In this document: piece by piece, positions 43,654 to 53,801 of the stretch
Layout: each line of letters opens with the position of its first letter
Position numbering within the stretch: the stretch's first letter is position 1
NCBI RefSeq assembly: GCF_033096445.1
Contig: NZ_AP028155.1
Span: forward strand, 186,001 to 250,000
Source of the DNA: Butyricimonas faecihominis
Lineage (GTDB): Bacteria; Bacteroidota; Bacteroidia; Bacteroidales; Marinifilaceae
Direction of reading: 5' to 3'
DNA length: 64,000 nt
Notes under the pieces: model-generated
Told to the model about the DNA's origin: nothing
Database searches by the model: none
The model's input: only the letters and a program-made list of their open reading frames with translations
Program-made: the position numbers and the translations under genes

Positions 43654-45699
43654 ATGAATATGAAATCCAATAAATCAACTTCACTTTTCCCGCGGGAATT
43701 GGTGCTGGAGAGCTTGAAGCAGTCGTTCGTGAAGTTAAACCCGCGGCTGATGGTAAAGAATCCCGTGATGTTCACGGTGGAGATTTGTACGGTGTTGATG
43801 ATTGTTGCCACGTTGTATTTTCTTTTTGCCGGGATCACGGATCAGGGGTCATTCGGTTATAACGTGGCGGTTTCCATCATATTATTTATCACCTTGTTGT
43901 TTGCCAATTTCGCCGAGGCTATCGCCGAAGCGAGAGGGAAGGCACAGGCTGATAGTTTGCGAAAAACAAGAGAGGAGACTCCGGCGAAGATGATCGTGAA
44001 CGGTAAAGTACAGGTGATCAGTAGCTCCCAATTGAAGAAAGGGGATGTCTTCGAGTGTGAGGCCGGGGACGTGATTCCTTCCGACGGGGAAATTATCGAG
44101 GGATTAGCCTCTATTGACGAGAGTGCCATCACGGGTGAGAGCGCCCCGGTGATCCGCGAGGCGGGAGGGGACAAGAGTTCCGTGACCGGGGGAACTAAGG
44201 TCCTTTCCGATAAGATCCGTGTACAGGTGACGACCCAGCCGGGAGAGAGCTTTTTGGATAAGATGATCGCTCTGGTGGAAGGTGCATCTCGCCAGAAGAC
44301 CCCGAACGAGATCGCGCTGACCATCCTGTTGGCCGGGTTCACGCTGGTGTTCGTGATTGTCTGCGCGACGCTGAAACCTTTTGGTGATTACGTGGGAACC
44401 AATATCACGGTGGCAGCTTTTATATCTCTGTTCGTGTGCTTGATCCCGACGACAATCGGGGGATTGCTTTCGGCGATCGGTATTGCTGGGATGGACCGGG
44501 CGTTACGTGCCAACGTGATTACAAAATCGGGTAAGGCGGTTGAAACGGCGGGTGACGTGGACACGCTGTTACTGGATAAAACAGGTACGATCACGATCGG
44601 TAACCGGAAGGCTACTCGTTTTTATCCTTCTGCCGGGGTGGATGAACGGTATTTCGTGAGAGCCTGTATGTTGTCTTCGCTTTCCGACGAGACACCGGAA
44701 GGAAAGTCTATCGTGGAACTAGGGCGGGAGAGTCATCTCCGGATGAGGGATATTGACACGGCCGTGACTCGGATGATCAAGTTTACTGCCGAAACCCGTT
44801 GTTCCGGGGTGGACTTGGCAGATGGTACCCGGATTCGGAAAGGGGCTTTCGATTCCATTCGTGCGATCGCGGAGAGAGCCGGGAACGAATTTCCGCTGGA
44901 AACGGAACAAAGGATCCGCACGATTTCCGGTAACGGGGGAACCCCGCTGGTGGTCTGCGAGAACGAGAAGATTCTGGGAGTTATCGAGTTACAGGATATT
45001 ATAAAGCCGGGTATCCGGGAACGTTTCGAGCGGTTGCGTAAAATGGGTGTGAAAACGGTGATGGTGACAGGGGATAACCCGTTGACTGCAAAGTATATTG
45101 CTCAGAAAGCCGGGGTGGATGATTTTATTGCCGAGGCAAAACCGGAAGACAAGATGGAGTACATCCGGAAGGAACAGCAAGAGGGGAAATTGGTTGCCAT
45201 GATGGGAGACGGAACGAATGATGCCCCGGCCTTGGCACAGGCTGACGTGGGGGTTGCCATGAACAGTGGAACACAGGCAGCGAAAGAGGCGGGAAATATG
45301 GTCGATTTGGACAATGACCCGACGAAGTTAATCGAAATAGTAGAAATCGGGAAGCAGCTATTGATGACACGGGGTACGTTGACCACGTTCAGTATAGCGA
45401 ACGATGTCGCCAAGTATTTCGCTATCGTTCCTGCCTTGTTCATGGCAACAATTCCCTCGCTGGGCGTGTTGAATATCATGGGATTACACAGCCCTGAAAG
45501 CGCGATTCTTTCTGCGGTGATCTTTAACGCTGTTATCATCCCGTTACTGATTCCGTTGGCGTTGAAGGGGGTGGCTTACAAACCGATCGGAGCCTCAGCC
45601 TTGTTACGTCGGAATATGCTGATCTACGGGTTGGGAGGAATTATTGCCCCGTTTATCGGGATTAAGTTGATCGATCTACTGATCGGTTGGTTATTATAA
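43654..45699 (+). CDS. kdpB: Potassium-transporting ATPase ATP-binding subunit KdpB
   Basis: A P-type ATPase of about 681 residues from [10 protein letters not shown] (ATG 43654; an in-frame TTG lies at 43636). It has the actuator motif [12 protein letters not shown], the phosphorylation site [10 protein letters not shown] and the hinge [10 protein letters not shown] / [18 protein letters not shown]. It drives K+ uptake together with KdpA. Short spacing to kdpA and kdpC indicates one operon. Confidence 0.96.
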   Translation: MNMKSNKSTSLFPRELVLESLKQSFVKLNPRLMVKNPVMFTVEICTVLMIVATLYFLFAGITDQGSFGYNVAVSIILFITLLFANFAEAIAEARGKAQADSLRKTREETPAKMIVNGKVQVISSSQLKKGDVFECEAGDVIPSDGEIIEGLASIDESAITGESAPVIREAGGDKSSVTGGTKVLSDKIRVQVTTQPGESFLDKMIALVEGASRQKTPNEIALTILLAGFTLVFVIVCATLKPFGDYVGTNITVAAFISLFVCLIPTTIGGLLSAIGIAGMDRALRANVITKSGKAVETAGDVDTLLLDKTGTITIGNRKATRFYPSAGVDERYFVRACMLSSLSDETPEGKSIVELGRESHLRMRDIDTAVTRMIKFTAETRCSGVDLADGTRIRKGAFDSIRAIAERAGNEFPLETEQRIRTISGNGGTPLVVCENEKILGVIELQDIIKPGIRERFERLRKMGVKTVMVTGDNPLTAKYIAQKAGVDDFIAEAKPEDKMEYIRKEQQEGKLVAMMGDGTNDAPALAQADVGVAMNSGTQAAKEAGNMVDLDNDPTKLIEIVEIGKQLLMTRGTLTTFSIANDVAKYFAIVPALFMATIPSLGVLNIMGLHSPESAILSAVIFNAVIIPLLIPLALKGVAYKPIGASALLRRNMLIYGLGGIIAPFIGIKLIDLLIGWLL

Positions 45700-45714
45700 A
45701 ATGGAAACTTGTAA

Positions 45715-46302
45715 ATGAAGATAATCATGAAATCAAATTTATTGAAATCATTCAGATTGACCCTTGTATTTTGTGTCTTTTTTAGTGTTTTCTACATACT
45801 TGTCCTTTGGTTGTTTGCCAAGGTGGCAGGACCGAACGGTGGAAACGCCGAGGTGGCAGTGCTTGACGAGAAAGTGGTCGGGGGTGCTAACGTGGGACAG
45901 AATTTCACGAAGGATATTTATTTCTGGGGACGGCCTTCCTGTGCCGGTGACGGGTACGATGCAACCAGTTCGGCCGGAAGTAATAAAGCAACGACGAACC
46001 CGGAGTATCTGAAAGAGGTGGAGAGTCGTATCGATACTTTTCTCGTGAAACATCCCTACCTGAAACGGGAGGAAGTGCCTGCCGATATTGTGACGGCCAG
46101 CGCCAGCGGTTTGGACCCGGATATTTCCGTGGCTTCGGCTTACGTGCAGGTGAAACGGGTTGCCGAAGCTCGGGGAATGTCGGAAGAGGCGGTGAAAGCG
46201 ATTGTTGAAAAGGTGAAACAAGGCCCCTTGTTGGGGATGTTCGGTCCGTCGAAAGTAAATGTTCTAAAACTAAATATGGCCTTGGACGAGAAAGCCGATT
46301 AG
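45715..46302 (+). CDS. kdpC: Potassium-transporting ATPase subunit KdpC
   Basis: A 195-residue subunit with one N-terminal membrane helix (about 15-35) and a periplasmic domain. Conserved stretches are FTKDIYFWGRPS, SAGSNKATTNPEY, EVPADIVTASASGLDPDISVASAYVQVKR and GPSKVNVLKLNMALD. ATG 45727 (MKSNLLKSF) is an alternative start. The start is 15 bp after kdpB. Confidence 0.95.
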   Translation: MKIIMKSNLLKSFRLTLVFCVFFSVFYILVLWLFAKVAGPNGGNAEVAVLDEKVVGGANVGQNFTKDIYFWGRPSCAGDGYDATSSAGSNKATTNPEYLKEVESRIDTFLVKHPYLKREEVPADIVTASASGLDPDISVASAYVQVKRVAEARGMSEEAVKAIVEKVKQGPLLGMFGPSKVNVLKLNMALDEKAD

Positions 46303-46329
46303 TTTGATTTAGTTAGGTGTTTATTTTGC

Positions 46330-46355
46330 ATCGGGGGATGCGTCCATCCCCCGAT
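46330..46355 (+). terminator. Hairpin at the end of kdpC
   Basis: A perfect 11-bp stem, ATCGGGGGATG / CATCCCCCGAT with loop CGTC, 27 bp after the kdpC stop and followed by TTTC. It may terminate or attenuate transcription before the outer-membrane barrel gene. Confidence 0.65.
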
Positions 46356-46562
46356 TTCAAAAAAACTCCTCCGTCACTTCGTGCCACCTCTTTCTTCCCC
46401 TGCCTGAGGGGAAGTACCCCGAAGGGGGGATGGGGAGGGAGAACAGAGGAGGAGCTGGTGACTATTCCCGAAGAAAGGGAGTATTTCAACTCTCCCTCTG
46501 TTTATAGAGGGAGTACCCCGAAGGGGGGAGGGAGTTTAAAAAATGACTTTTGGGGACACCCC
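46356..46562. repeat. Family A palindromic element, copy A3 (enlarged)
   Basis: Family A core with an extra inner segment (TTCCCCTGCCTGAGGGGAAG plus GTACCCCGAAGGGGGGATGG). The right end AATGACTTTTGGGGACACCC matches the A/B terminus; the left terminus is poorly kept. Together with the hairpin at 46330 it fills the 336-bp gap between kdpC and the barrel gene. Confidence 0.8.
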
Positions 46563-46638
46563 CGATTTCTTAAAAATGGAAGAAACGGTCGGGTGACCGC
46601 AAGGGATGTTATTACCCTTTAATTAAATAAGTTTTAAT

Positions 46639-47433
46639 ATGCAATTAGTAAAGAAAACAATGATGATGGCAGGGGCTTTGCTCCTTGCTTTAAATGTGTG
46701 TGGACAAGAGAATGTTCCCGCGGAGAAGAAGGTTGAAAAGAAGGTAACGAGTGAGAATCATGATGTCGGCAAGGTGAATTTTAAAGTGAGTGCCGACGTG
46801 GTGAGTTCTTACGTATGGCGTGGAGCTTACAATGCCGGAGCCAGTATCCAACCAACTCTGGGAATGAGTGCGGGTAACTTCTCGCTTACGGTTTGGGGAT
46901 CGAAAGAGATCAGCGATTTACACAAGGAAATTGATATTACGGCTGCCTACCGTTTCGGACGTGTATCCGTGTCTGTTGCCGACTACTGGTGGGAAGGTGA
47001 CAAGTTCTGGGAAAAAGAGGATAATTCTTCTGCCAAGTATTTTAATTTGGACAATCATGACACGAAACATCGTCTGGAGGCCGGGATTTCGTGGGCAATT
47101 TCCGAGAGGTTTCCCTTGTCCGTGGCTTGGAACACGATGTTTTGGGGAGCTGATAAGGATGCCCGGGACGGGAAACAGAATTATTCTTCTTACGTGGAAT
47201 TGAATTACCCGTTCACGGTTCGGCAGATCAACCTGACGGCAACACTGGGTTTTACTCCTTACGAGAGTCGGAATATGTATGGAACCGGAGGTTTTGATGT
47301 GTGTAATATCGCGTTATCCGCTGCGAAAGAGATTCGGACTTCAAAGAGGTTTTCCTTGCCTGTTTTTAGCCGGGTGGTATTGAACCCTGCCGCGCAGGAT
47401 GCACATGTTGTTTTCGGGTTCACTTTACAATAA
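46639..47433 (+). CDS. Outer-membrane beta-barrel protein of the kdp operon
   Basis: A 264-residue protein with a signal sequence (ending near LNVCGQ) and a beta-barrel pattern of alternating hydrophobic strands (FKVSADVVSSYVWRGAYNAG; NLTATLGFTPYESRNMYG), closing on HVVFGFTLQ with a C-terminal aromatic strand. It resembles the TorF-like putative porins found after kdpC in Bacteroidetes. A role in K+ passage across the outer membrane is inferred from position. Confidence 0.75.
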   Translation: MQLVKKTMMMAGALLLALNVCGQENVPAEKKVEKKVTSENHDVGKVNFKVSADVVSSYVWRGAYNAGASIQPTLGMSAGNFSLTVWGSKEISDLHKEIDITAAYRFGRVSVSVADYWWEGDKFWEKEDNSSAKYFNLDNHDTKHRLEAGISWAISERFPLSVAWNTMFWGADKDARDGKQNYSSYVELNYPFTVRQINLTATLGFTPYESRNMYGTGGFDVCNIALSAAKEIRTSKRFSLPVFSRVVLNPAAQDAHVVFGFTLQ

Positions 47434-47796
47434 TCCTGTACGTTTAAGGGGAAAAATCCTGTTTTTAATCGTTTAAATTAACATCTTTTGTTAGTTGTAA
47501 CTTTATGATAGATAGTGTGTTACAAGCTTTTCTCCGAGAAAAGCCCTGTTTCTACAACTTGGGGTACTTTTTTACGGTTCTGGATAGGTTCTTGTAACCT
47601 TCTGGATACCTTAAGTATAGATTCGGGAAAGCAAGTAAAAATCAGTGCTAAGTTACTCGACAGTTACCGCTTATCTCCGGTAACTTTCCGGTAACTTACC
47701 GGTGACTTACCGGTAACTTACCGAACAAGGAGTTAAGGATTCTAAAATCTACAGTTACTAAATCTAAGATCAGTGGGAAAAATTGGGGGGGATGTT
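47434..47796. repeat. Intergenic region with 4 x 11-bp tandem repeat and palindrome
   Basis: No gene and no kdpD remnant is visible in this 363-bp gap. A tandem array CCGGTAACTTT, CCGGTAACTTA, CCGGTGACTTA, CCGGTAACTTA occupies 47677-47720 with an exact 11-bp period. A palindrome GCTTTTCTC-C-GAGAAAAGC lies at 47526-47544. The array is downstream of both convergent genes. Confidence 0.85.
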
Positions 47797-49155
47797 TTAT
47801 TGCCATCCCCCACCTAATGCCTTGTAAAGATTAACGACGGAAAGCAGTTCGTCCCGCACGGCATTGTTCAGGCCGATCTGGGCATCGAAGTAACCTCTTT
47901 GGGCATCAAGCACGTCTAGGTAACTGATCACCCCGTTAATATATTGCAAGTTGGCTAGTTCCATGTACGAGCGGGCGGCCTCTTCCAACCGGGCTCTTGA
48001 TTCCCGCATATCCCGTATTTTCGAGAACGTGGTCAAGGCATTATCAACTTCCTTGAACGCAGATAGAACGGTCTGTTGATAGCTGTACGTCTCGGCCTCC
48101 AGCGCGGCACGGGCGGCTTTAAGACGAGCCCGGTTGCTCCCGGCGTTGAACACGGGGGCGAGCAGTTTACCTCCCAAGTAAAAGTAAGGTGCTTTCAGAA
48201 AGTCGCTGAGTTCGCTATCTTCCCGGCCGTATCTGGCCGTCAGCGTGATTTGCGGGAAAAGGCTGGTATAGGCAACACCTACTTTAGCGTTTGCCGCTTT
48301 TAGTTTATATTCCGCTTGCCGGATGTCGGGACGGCGTTCAAGCAGGGAAGAGGGTAATCCTACCGGAAGATCGGTCAACAGCGTTTGCCGATCGATGTTT
48401 TCCCCGCGGGGGATGTCCCCGGGATAATGTCCCGTGAGCAAGGATATTTCGTTTTCTTTCAACCGGATCTGTCTTTCAAGATCGGGAACAAGGGTCGTGG
48501 TCTTCGCTAGTTCCACTTGTGCCTGACGATAGGCTGTTTCGGAAGTCAACCCGCCTTCGAAACGTAGTTTTGCCAGACGAACACTCTCTACACGAGCCTC
48601 GTAGGTCTGTTTGACAATACTTAATTCCATGTCAAGAGCCCGTAGCTCGAAATAGGCTTGTGCCACTTGTGAAACTAACGTCATGCGTAGGGCCTTTTGT
48701 CCTTCCACGGTTTGGAGATAGGCTGCCAAACTGGCCTGTGAACTCCAGCGGAGTTTTCCCCAGAGGTCAAGTTCCCAAGAGAGGGTGGCCTCCACGTTGA
48801 ACGTGTTACCGGGAGAACGGTCATATTCTCTTTCAGCGAGCGCATCTGCACCGACTTTGGGGAAGAGGTTCGCTTTCTCCATGCGGTGGGCGTAACGACT
48901 TTCTTTCACCCGGGCCGCGGCAGCCAGCAGATCCTTGTTGTAAGTGAGTGCCGTGTTGACGAGACGTTGTAACACGGTGTCCGTGTAGATCGTCGGCCAT
49001 TGGATGTCAGCCACGGTCGTCGTGTCCGAACTGTTCGTGTCGGCAATTGTTGTCGGTAAATCCAGTTCCGGACGAGTATATTTTTTACCAATCTTGCAGG
49101 AGGTCGCTAAACTTCCGACAAGCACGGCAACGAGTATGATGTGATAGTGTTTCAT
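47797..49155 (-). CDS. RND efflux outer-membrane channel lipoprotein (OprM/NodT type)
   Basis: A 452-residue TolC-like channel. The lipoprotein signal is MKHYHIILVAVLVGSLATSC, followed by KIGKKYTRPELDLP, the standard start of NodT-family factors. Two coiled repeat halves each contain the helical-barrel pattern (ADALAEREYDRSPGNTFNVEA; VGVAYTSLFPQITLTARYG). It completes a tripartite pump with the two genes upstream. A family-C repeat separates it from the pump gene. Confidence 0.93.
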   Translation of the reverse strand: MKHYHIILVAVLVGSLATSCKIGKKYTRPELDLPTTIADTNSSDTTTVADIQWPTIYTDTVLQRLVNTALTYNKDLLAAAARVKESRYAHRMEKANLFPKVGADALAEREYDRSPGNTFNVEATLSWELDLWGKLRWSSQASLAAYLQTVEGQKALRMTLVSQVAQAYFELRALDMELSIVKQTYEARVESVRLAKLRFEGGLTSETAYRQAQVELAKTTTLVPDLERQIRLKENEISLLTGHYPGDIPRGENIDRQTLLTDLPVGLPSSLLERRPDIRQAEYKLKAANAKVGVAYTSLFPQITLTARYGREDSELSDFLKAPYFYLGGKLLAPVFNAGSNRARLKAARAALEAETYSYQQTVLSAFKEVDNALTTFSKIRDMRESRARLEEAARSYMELANLQYINGVISYLDVLDAQRGYFDAQIGLNNAVRDELLSVVNLYKALGGGWQ

Positions 49156-49171
49156 GACTGTGATATTTTGG

Positions 49172-49332
49172 GGTTTATAAAGTTTGTAAAGTTCATAAGG
49201 TTTATAAAGTTTATAAGGTTTATGGACCCCTGCGGGGCGCTTTGTTGACGGCAGCTCGGGCTGCCGTTAAACGCTGTCCGAAGGACACCCGTCACTTTAT
49301 AAACCTTATGAACTTTATGAACCTTATAAACT
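49172..49332. repeat. Family C palindromic element, copy C1
   Basis: Arms built from repeated TTTATAAGG/GTTCATAAGG units flank a conserved core, GGACCCCTGCGGGGCGCTTT...GGCAGCT...CTGCCGTTAAACGCTGTCC-GAAGGACACCCGT. The inverted arms end in AACTTTATGAACCTTATAAA. It lies between the pump and outer-membrane channel genes and touches the pump stop codon. Confidence 0.88.
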
Positions 49333-52300
49333 ATTTCTTTCTCCACATTTTTACCTTATAAATTTGCACGAAGAAGAAGGGTACAAGGACGATCCCGACG
49401 GTGATGGCAACGATCATACCGAAGAAGATTCCGGTACCGATGGAATGACGGCTGGCCGATCCGGGACCCGTGGCAAGTACCATGGGCAACATACCGAGTA
49501 CGAAGGCCAGAGAGGTCATCAAGATCGGGCGGAACCGGGCTCGGGCGGCGGTGATGGCCGCGTGTACGGCATCAACACCTTTATCCACTTCTACCTTGGC
49601 GAATTCCACGATCAAAATGGCGTTCTTGGCTGCCAGTCCGATCAGCGTTACCAAACCGATCTGGAAGTACACGTCGTTCTCCAAACCGAATACCCACACG
49701 CCGAGATAAGCCCCGAGAGCGGCAATCGGCAAGGATAACAACACGGCAATCGGCACGAGCCAGCTCTCGTACAAGGCGGCAAGGAAGAGGAACACGAAGA
49801 TGAAAACGAGCGACATCACCATCCCGGTTTGTCCTTCCGCTTTCTTCTCTTGGAAGGAAAGACCGCTCCATTCCGTACCGATGTTGTCGGGCAGGTGTTC
49901 ACGTGCGAGTTTCTCGATGGCTTTCATGGCCTCTCCCGAGCTGTGACCCGGTGCGGCCTCGCCGTTGATGATGGCTGTCGTGAACATGTTGAATCGCTTG
50001 ATAGATCCGGGTCCCGTGGTATTTTCCGCTTTACCGAGAGCCGTCAGGGGAACCATGTTTCCCTTGGATGTCTTCACGAAGAACATGTTGAGGTTCTCTT
50101 TTTGCATCCGGTAGGGGGCTTCCGCCTGCATATATACCTTGTAAACCCGGTTGAACATGTTGAAGTCATTGACATACACCGAACCCGTGTACGCTTTCAT
50201 CGTGGAGAATATATCGGCTAGGGGAATTCCTAGGAATTGGGCCCGGTCACGGTCCACGTCAAAGTACAACTGGGGAATCTCGGCCTGCAACGAGGAAGAT
50301 ACCCCGGAAAGGGCCTTGTCATTTGCAGCGTATTTCACCAGCGTGTCGACAGCATCTACCAGATTCTCGAAGGTGGCCCCGTTACGAGCTTCCACTTGTA
50401 GTTCGAATCCTCCCGATGTTCCCAATCCGGGGATAACGGACGGGGTGGAGAGGAATACAAGGGCCTCCGGGTATTGTTTGAACTCGGTGCGGACATCATT
50501 CATCACTTCTTTCAGGGACATTCCGCCTTTCTTGCGTTCTTCCCACGGTTTGAGGATAACGGTCAATTCCGAGCGGGATTGGTTTGTCCCGACACGGGGG
50601 CTACTTCCTGCCACGCTCTGCACATATGCCACGGCAGGGTGTTCCTTCAGGTAATCGACGGCACGTTCCGTCACCTTGCGGGTGCGTTCCAGCGTGGCAC
50701 CCTCGGGCAACGCCAGTTCTACTTTGAAATATCCTTGGTCTTCCTCCGGCAGGAAACTACTGGGGATTACCCGGTTCAACACGATGATGAAGACGATAGC
50801 CATTCCGAACCCGGCAATGATTCGTCGGGGGTTGGCGAGAGCCCGTTGCAGAAACTGAACGTATTTGTTATTCCCGCGGGCGAGCCACTCGTTGATTTTA
50901 CGGAACACGAAGTTCTTCTTCCCGTTAGACGGGCGTAACAGGATGGCACACATGGCGGGACTTAGCGTCAGGGCCACAACCAGCGAGATCAACACGGACA
51001 CCACGATCGTGATGGCAAACTGACGGTAAAGCATACCGGTGATTCCCGGCAGGAAACTCACGGGTACAAACACGGCTCCCAGCACGAGCGAGGTGGCAAC
51101 CAGCGCTCCCGTCAGCTCTTTCATGGCTTTACGGGTGGCCTTGTAGGGCGACAATCCCTCTTCTTCCATGATACGTTCAACACCCTCGACGACCACGATG
51201 GCATCATCGACGACAATACCGATGGCAAGTACCAGTCCCAACAGGGTCAGCATATTCAGCGAGAACCCGAAGGCCAGCATGAACCCGAAAGTTCCGATCA
51301 GGGACACGGGGACGGCAACGAGGGGAATCAGGGAGGCCCGCCAGCTTTGGAGGGAGAGGAACACGACGAAGATCACGAGGAAAAGCGCCTCGAACAGGGT
51401 TTTATATACCTCGTGAATGGATTCCGAGATGTAAGTCGTGATATCGAAAGGGATGTTATAACTTACTCCTTCCGGAAAATCTTTACTGATTTCTTCCATG
51501 GCTTTCACCACGTTCTTGGCCACTTCCATGGCATTCGCACCGGGGAGCATGTAGATGCCGAGTACGGCAGCATTCTCGCCGTTCAATCCACTCTCCGTGT
51601 TGTACGAGCTGGCCTCCAGCGATACTCTCGCCACGTCGCGCAAACGGATGATGGAACCGTCGGGATTTGCCCGGACGACAATCTCTTCAAATTCGTTTAC
51701 GGAGGAAAGACGGCCCGGAGCCGTGATGGGGATGGTGATGTCCGTCCCGCTCATCGGTTGCTGGCCGAGTACCCCGGCCGCGGATTCCCGGTTCTGATCT
51801 TTCAGTACATTTTGTAAGTCTTTGATCGTTAACCCGAAATTGGCCATACGGTCGGGGAGAATCCAGATTTGCATGGCGTAGTAACGGCTACCGATGTTGG
51901 AAACACGTCCCACGCCGGGAACACGTTTCAGCACGTCAAGCACGTTGATGGTGGCGAAGTTACTGAGGTATATCTCGTCAAAACGAGGGTCGGATGAGGT
52001 CAGCGTGAGAGTCATCAACTGGCTGGAAGATTGTTTCTCCACCTTGATCCCGTTCTGCACGACTTCTGCCGGAAGACGGGATTCTGCCAGTTTCACGCGG
52101 TTCTGAATATCGACGGCGGCCAGTTCGGCATCCGTGGATATGTCGAAAGTCACGGTAATCGATAGACCTCCCGAGTTGGAGCTACTCGATTCCATGTATA
52201 ACATTCCCGGTGTTCCGTTCAATTCCTGTTCGATGGGAGTGGCCACCGCCTGTGAAACGGTAACGGCACTGGCTCCCGGGTAGGACGCGGATATTTTCAC

Positions 52301-52429
52301 GACGGGAGGGGTGATTTGCGGGTACTGGTCCACGGGAAGCAGGAACAATCCGATGAATCCTACCAGCACGATGACGATAGATAGCACAGCCGAGAATATC
52401 GGTCTGTCAATAAAGAAACCGGGTTTCAT
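49331..52429 (-). CDS. RND efflux pump permease (HAE1/AcrB type)
   Basis: A 1032-residue proton-driven inner-membrane pump with 12 membrane segments and two large periplasmic loops. The N terminus MKPGFFIDRPIFSAVLSIVI is characteristic, and the transport-site acidic pair occurs in GIVVDDAIVVVEGVERIMEE of helix 4. It exports hydrophobic compounds through the channel encoded downstream. Its ATG overlaps the adaptor stop (ATGA), so adaptor and pump are translationally coupled. Confidence 0.96.
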   Translation of the reverse strand: MKPGFFIDRPIFSAVLSIVIVLVGFIGLFLLPVDQYPQITPPVVKISASYPGASAVTVSQAVATPIEQELNGTPGMLYMESSSSNSGGLSITVTFDISTDAELAAVDIQNRVKLAESRLPAEVVQNGIKVEKQSSSQLMTLTLTSSDPRFDEIYLSNFATINVLDVLKRVPGVGRVSNIGSRYYAMQIWILPDRMANFGLTIKDLQNVLKDQNRESAAGVLGQQPMSGTDITIPITAPGRLSSVNEFEEIVVRANPDGSIIRLRDVARVSLEASSYNTESGLNGENAAVLGIYMLPGANAMEVAKNVVKAMEEISKDFPEGVSYNIPFDITTYISESIHEVYKTLFEALFLVIFVVFLSLQSWRASLIPLVAVPVSLIGTFGFMLAFGFSLNMLTLLGLVLAIGIVVDDAIVVVEGVERIMEEEGLSPYKATRKAMKELTGALVATSLVLGAVFVPVSFLPGITGMLYRQFAITIVVSVLISLVVALTLSPAMCAILLRPSNGKKNFVFRKINEWLARGNNKYVQFLQRALANPRRIIAGFGMAIVFIIVLNRVIPSSFLPEEDQGYFKVELALPEGATLERTRKVTERAVDYLKEHPAVAYVQSVAGSSPRVGTNQSRSELTVILKPWEERKKGGMSLKEVMNDVRTEFKQYPEALVFLSTPSVIPGLGTSGGFELQVEARNGATFENLVDAVDTLVKYAANDKALSGVSSSLQAEIPQLYFDVDRDRAQFLGIPLADIFSTMKAYTGSVYVNDFNMFNRVYKVYMQAEAPYRMQKENLNMFFVKTSKGNMVPLTALGKAENTTGPGSIKRFNMFTTAIINGEAAPGHSSGEAMKAIEKLAREHLPDNIGTEWSGLSFQEKKAEGQTGMVMSLVFIFVFLFLAALYESWLVPIAVLLSLPIAALGAYLGVWVFGLENDVYFQIGLVTLIGLAAKNAILIVEFAKVEVDKGVDAVHAAITAARARFRPILMTSLAFVLGMLPMVLATGPGSASRHSIGTGIFFGMIVAITVGIVLVPFFFVQIYKVKMWRKK

Positions 52430-53565
52430 AATGCAACCTCCTCCTCTTTAATCATTTCGGGACTCACGGGTTTCACGAGCGCACCCGGGGTTAGTTTGTG
52501 GTAGCCTTCAACGACAACCAGTTCGTCAGGTCCAAGCCCGCGTTCTACCACGGTATGATTATTCACTTCGGGGCCGGTTTCGATGAAACGTTTCTCGGCT
52601 GTACTGTCGCGGCGGACAACGTATATGTAGGCGCCGCCTTTTTCAATGGCGACCGCCTTGCTGGGAACGACGATGGCGTTTTCACGCACGTCGAGTAACA
52701 ACTTTACTTTCGTGAATTGTCCCGGCAATAGTTTCCTGTCGGGATTGGGGAGTTCGGCACGCACGCCGAATGTACCCGTTTGGGGATTCACCTGCGGGTC
52801 GGCGAAATCCACGATTCCGGTTAGGGGATAAATCGAGTTATCCGCTAGCGTGATGGTCACGCTGGGTTGCCATGACCGGTTGGCGTCTTTTTCCCCGAGG
52901 GTTACATTCCGTTGCTGGCTACGCAGGTAGTCGAGGGCGGTAAGACTGAAATCTACGAGTACCTCGTCACTCTCCACGATGGTGGCCAGTTGGGATTTCC
53001 CTCCGGGACCGACCAGTGTACCGATGTCAGCGTACCGTTCACTAATATATCCATCAATCGGGGAACGCACGGTTGTGTAGCTTAATTCGAGTTCAGCTTG
53101 TGCTAGGTCGGCTTTACTCATGGCGACGTTTGCTTTGGCACTCTCGTAGGCAGCCACGGCATTGTCAAGGTCAAGCTGGCTGGCTGCCTTTTGCTCGTAA
53201 AGGGGACGCAGGCGTTCCACGTCACGCTCGGCTTTTGCCTCTTGTGCCTGATCTTTTGCCAGTTGAGCCTTTGCCTTGTCGACACGAGCTTGGTAAAGGT
53301 CACTGTTTATTTTGAAAAGGGGCTGGTTCCGTTTCACGCGCTTTCCTTCCTCGAAAAGCATCTGTTCCAAGTAACCTTCCACGCGGGCTCTCACCTCGAC
53401 GAATCCTTTCGCCCGGATCTGCCCGACGTATTCCCCGTATATTTCCACGTTATCTACTCCTACTTTTTCTACAGCCACTACTTGTCGCTCCGGTTCGGTC
53501 TTGTCTTTACAACCGGACAAGAGGATGAATGACACGAGTGTAATTGCTATTCCTAATTCTTTCAT
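52426..53565 (-). CDS. RND efflux periplasmic adaptor (membrane fusion lipoprotein)
   Basis: A 379-residue adaptor with lipoprotein signal MKELGIAITLVSFILLSGC. It has lipoyl half-motifs (YVGQIRAKGFVEVRARVEGY; IDGYISERYADIGTLVGPGG), a coiled hairpin (about 95-165) and beta-barrel/membrane-proximal domains (PNPDRKLLPGQFTKVKLLLD). It links the pump to the outer-membrane channel. Confidence 0.95.
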   Translation of the reverse strand: MKELGIAITLVSFILLSGCKDKTEPERQVVAVEKVGVDNVEIYGEYVGQIRAKGFVEVRARVEGYLEQMLFEEGKRVKRNQPLFKINSDLYQARVDKAKAQLAKDQAQEAKAERDVERLRPLYEQKAASQLDLDNAVAAYESAKANVAMSKADLAQAELELSYTTVRSPIDGYISERYADIGTLVGPGGKSQLATIVESDEVLVDFSLTALDYLRSQQRNVTLGEKDANRSWQPSVTITLADNSIYPLTGIVDFADPQVNPQTGTFGVRAELPNPDRKLLPGQFTKVKLLLDVRENAIVVPSKAVAIEKGGAYIYVVRRDSTAEKRFIETGPEVNNHTVVERGLGPDELVVVEGYHKLTPGALVKPVSPEMIKEEEVAL

Positions 53566-53627
53566 ATTAATTGATTTTTATACATTTTCGTCGTAATTCT
53601 TCTTATGCTATGAAAATAACATGCTAC

Positions 53628-53651
53628 ATTTTTACGTGATATTGTAAAAAT
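53628..53651. promoter_or_regulatory. Candidate operator upstream of the RND operon
   Basis: ATTTTTAC and GTAAAAAT form an 8-bp inverted repeat with an 8-bp spacer, about 63 bp upstream of the adaptor ATG. Size and position would suit a TetR-type repressor, but no regulator gene is adjacent and AT-rich dyads can arise by chance. Confidence 0.3.
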
Positions 53652-53801
53652 AAGTTATCTTATTGAAATACAATGTTATTTATGAATTCTGTTCGTTTGT
53701 CCATTTCAAAAACGGCGTGTTTTCGTGTAGAATAATGCCACAAGTTGTGGAGGGGGCAAGTTGATTTCATGCTCGCTACGGTTTTCATTACTTGGATATG
53801 G

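Noticed and set aside
47434-47796. Remnant of kdpD after the kdp barrel gene
   Set aside because: No kinase or universal-stress-like sequence is readable in any frame; only repeats and palindromes are present.
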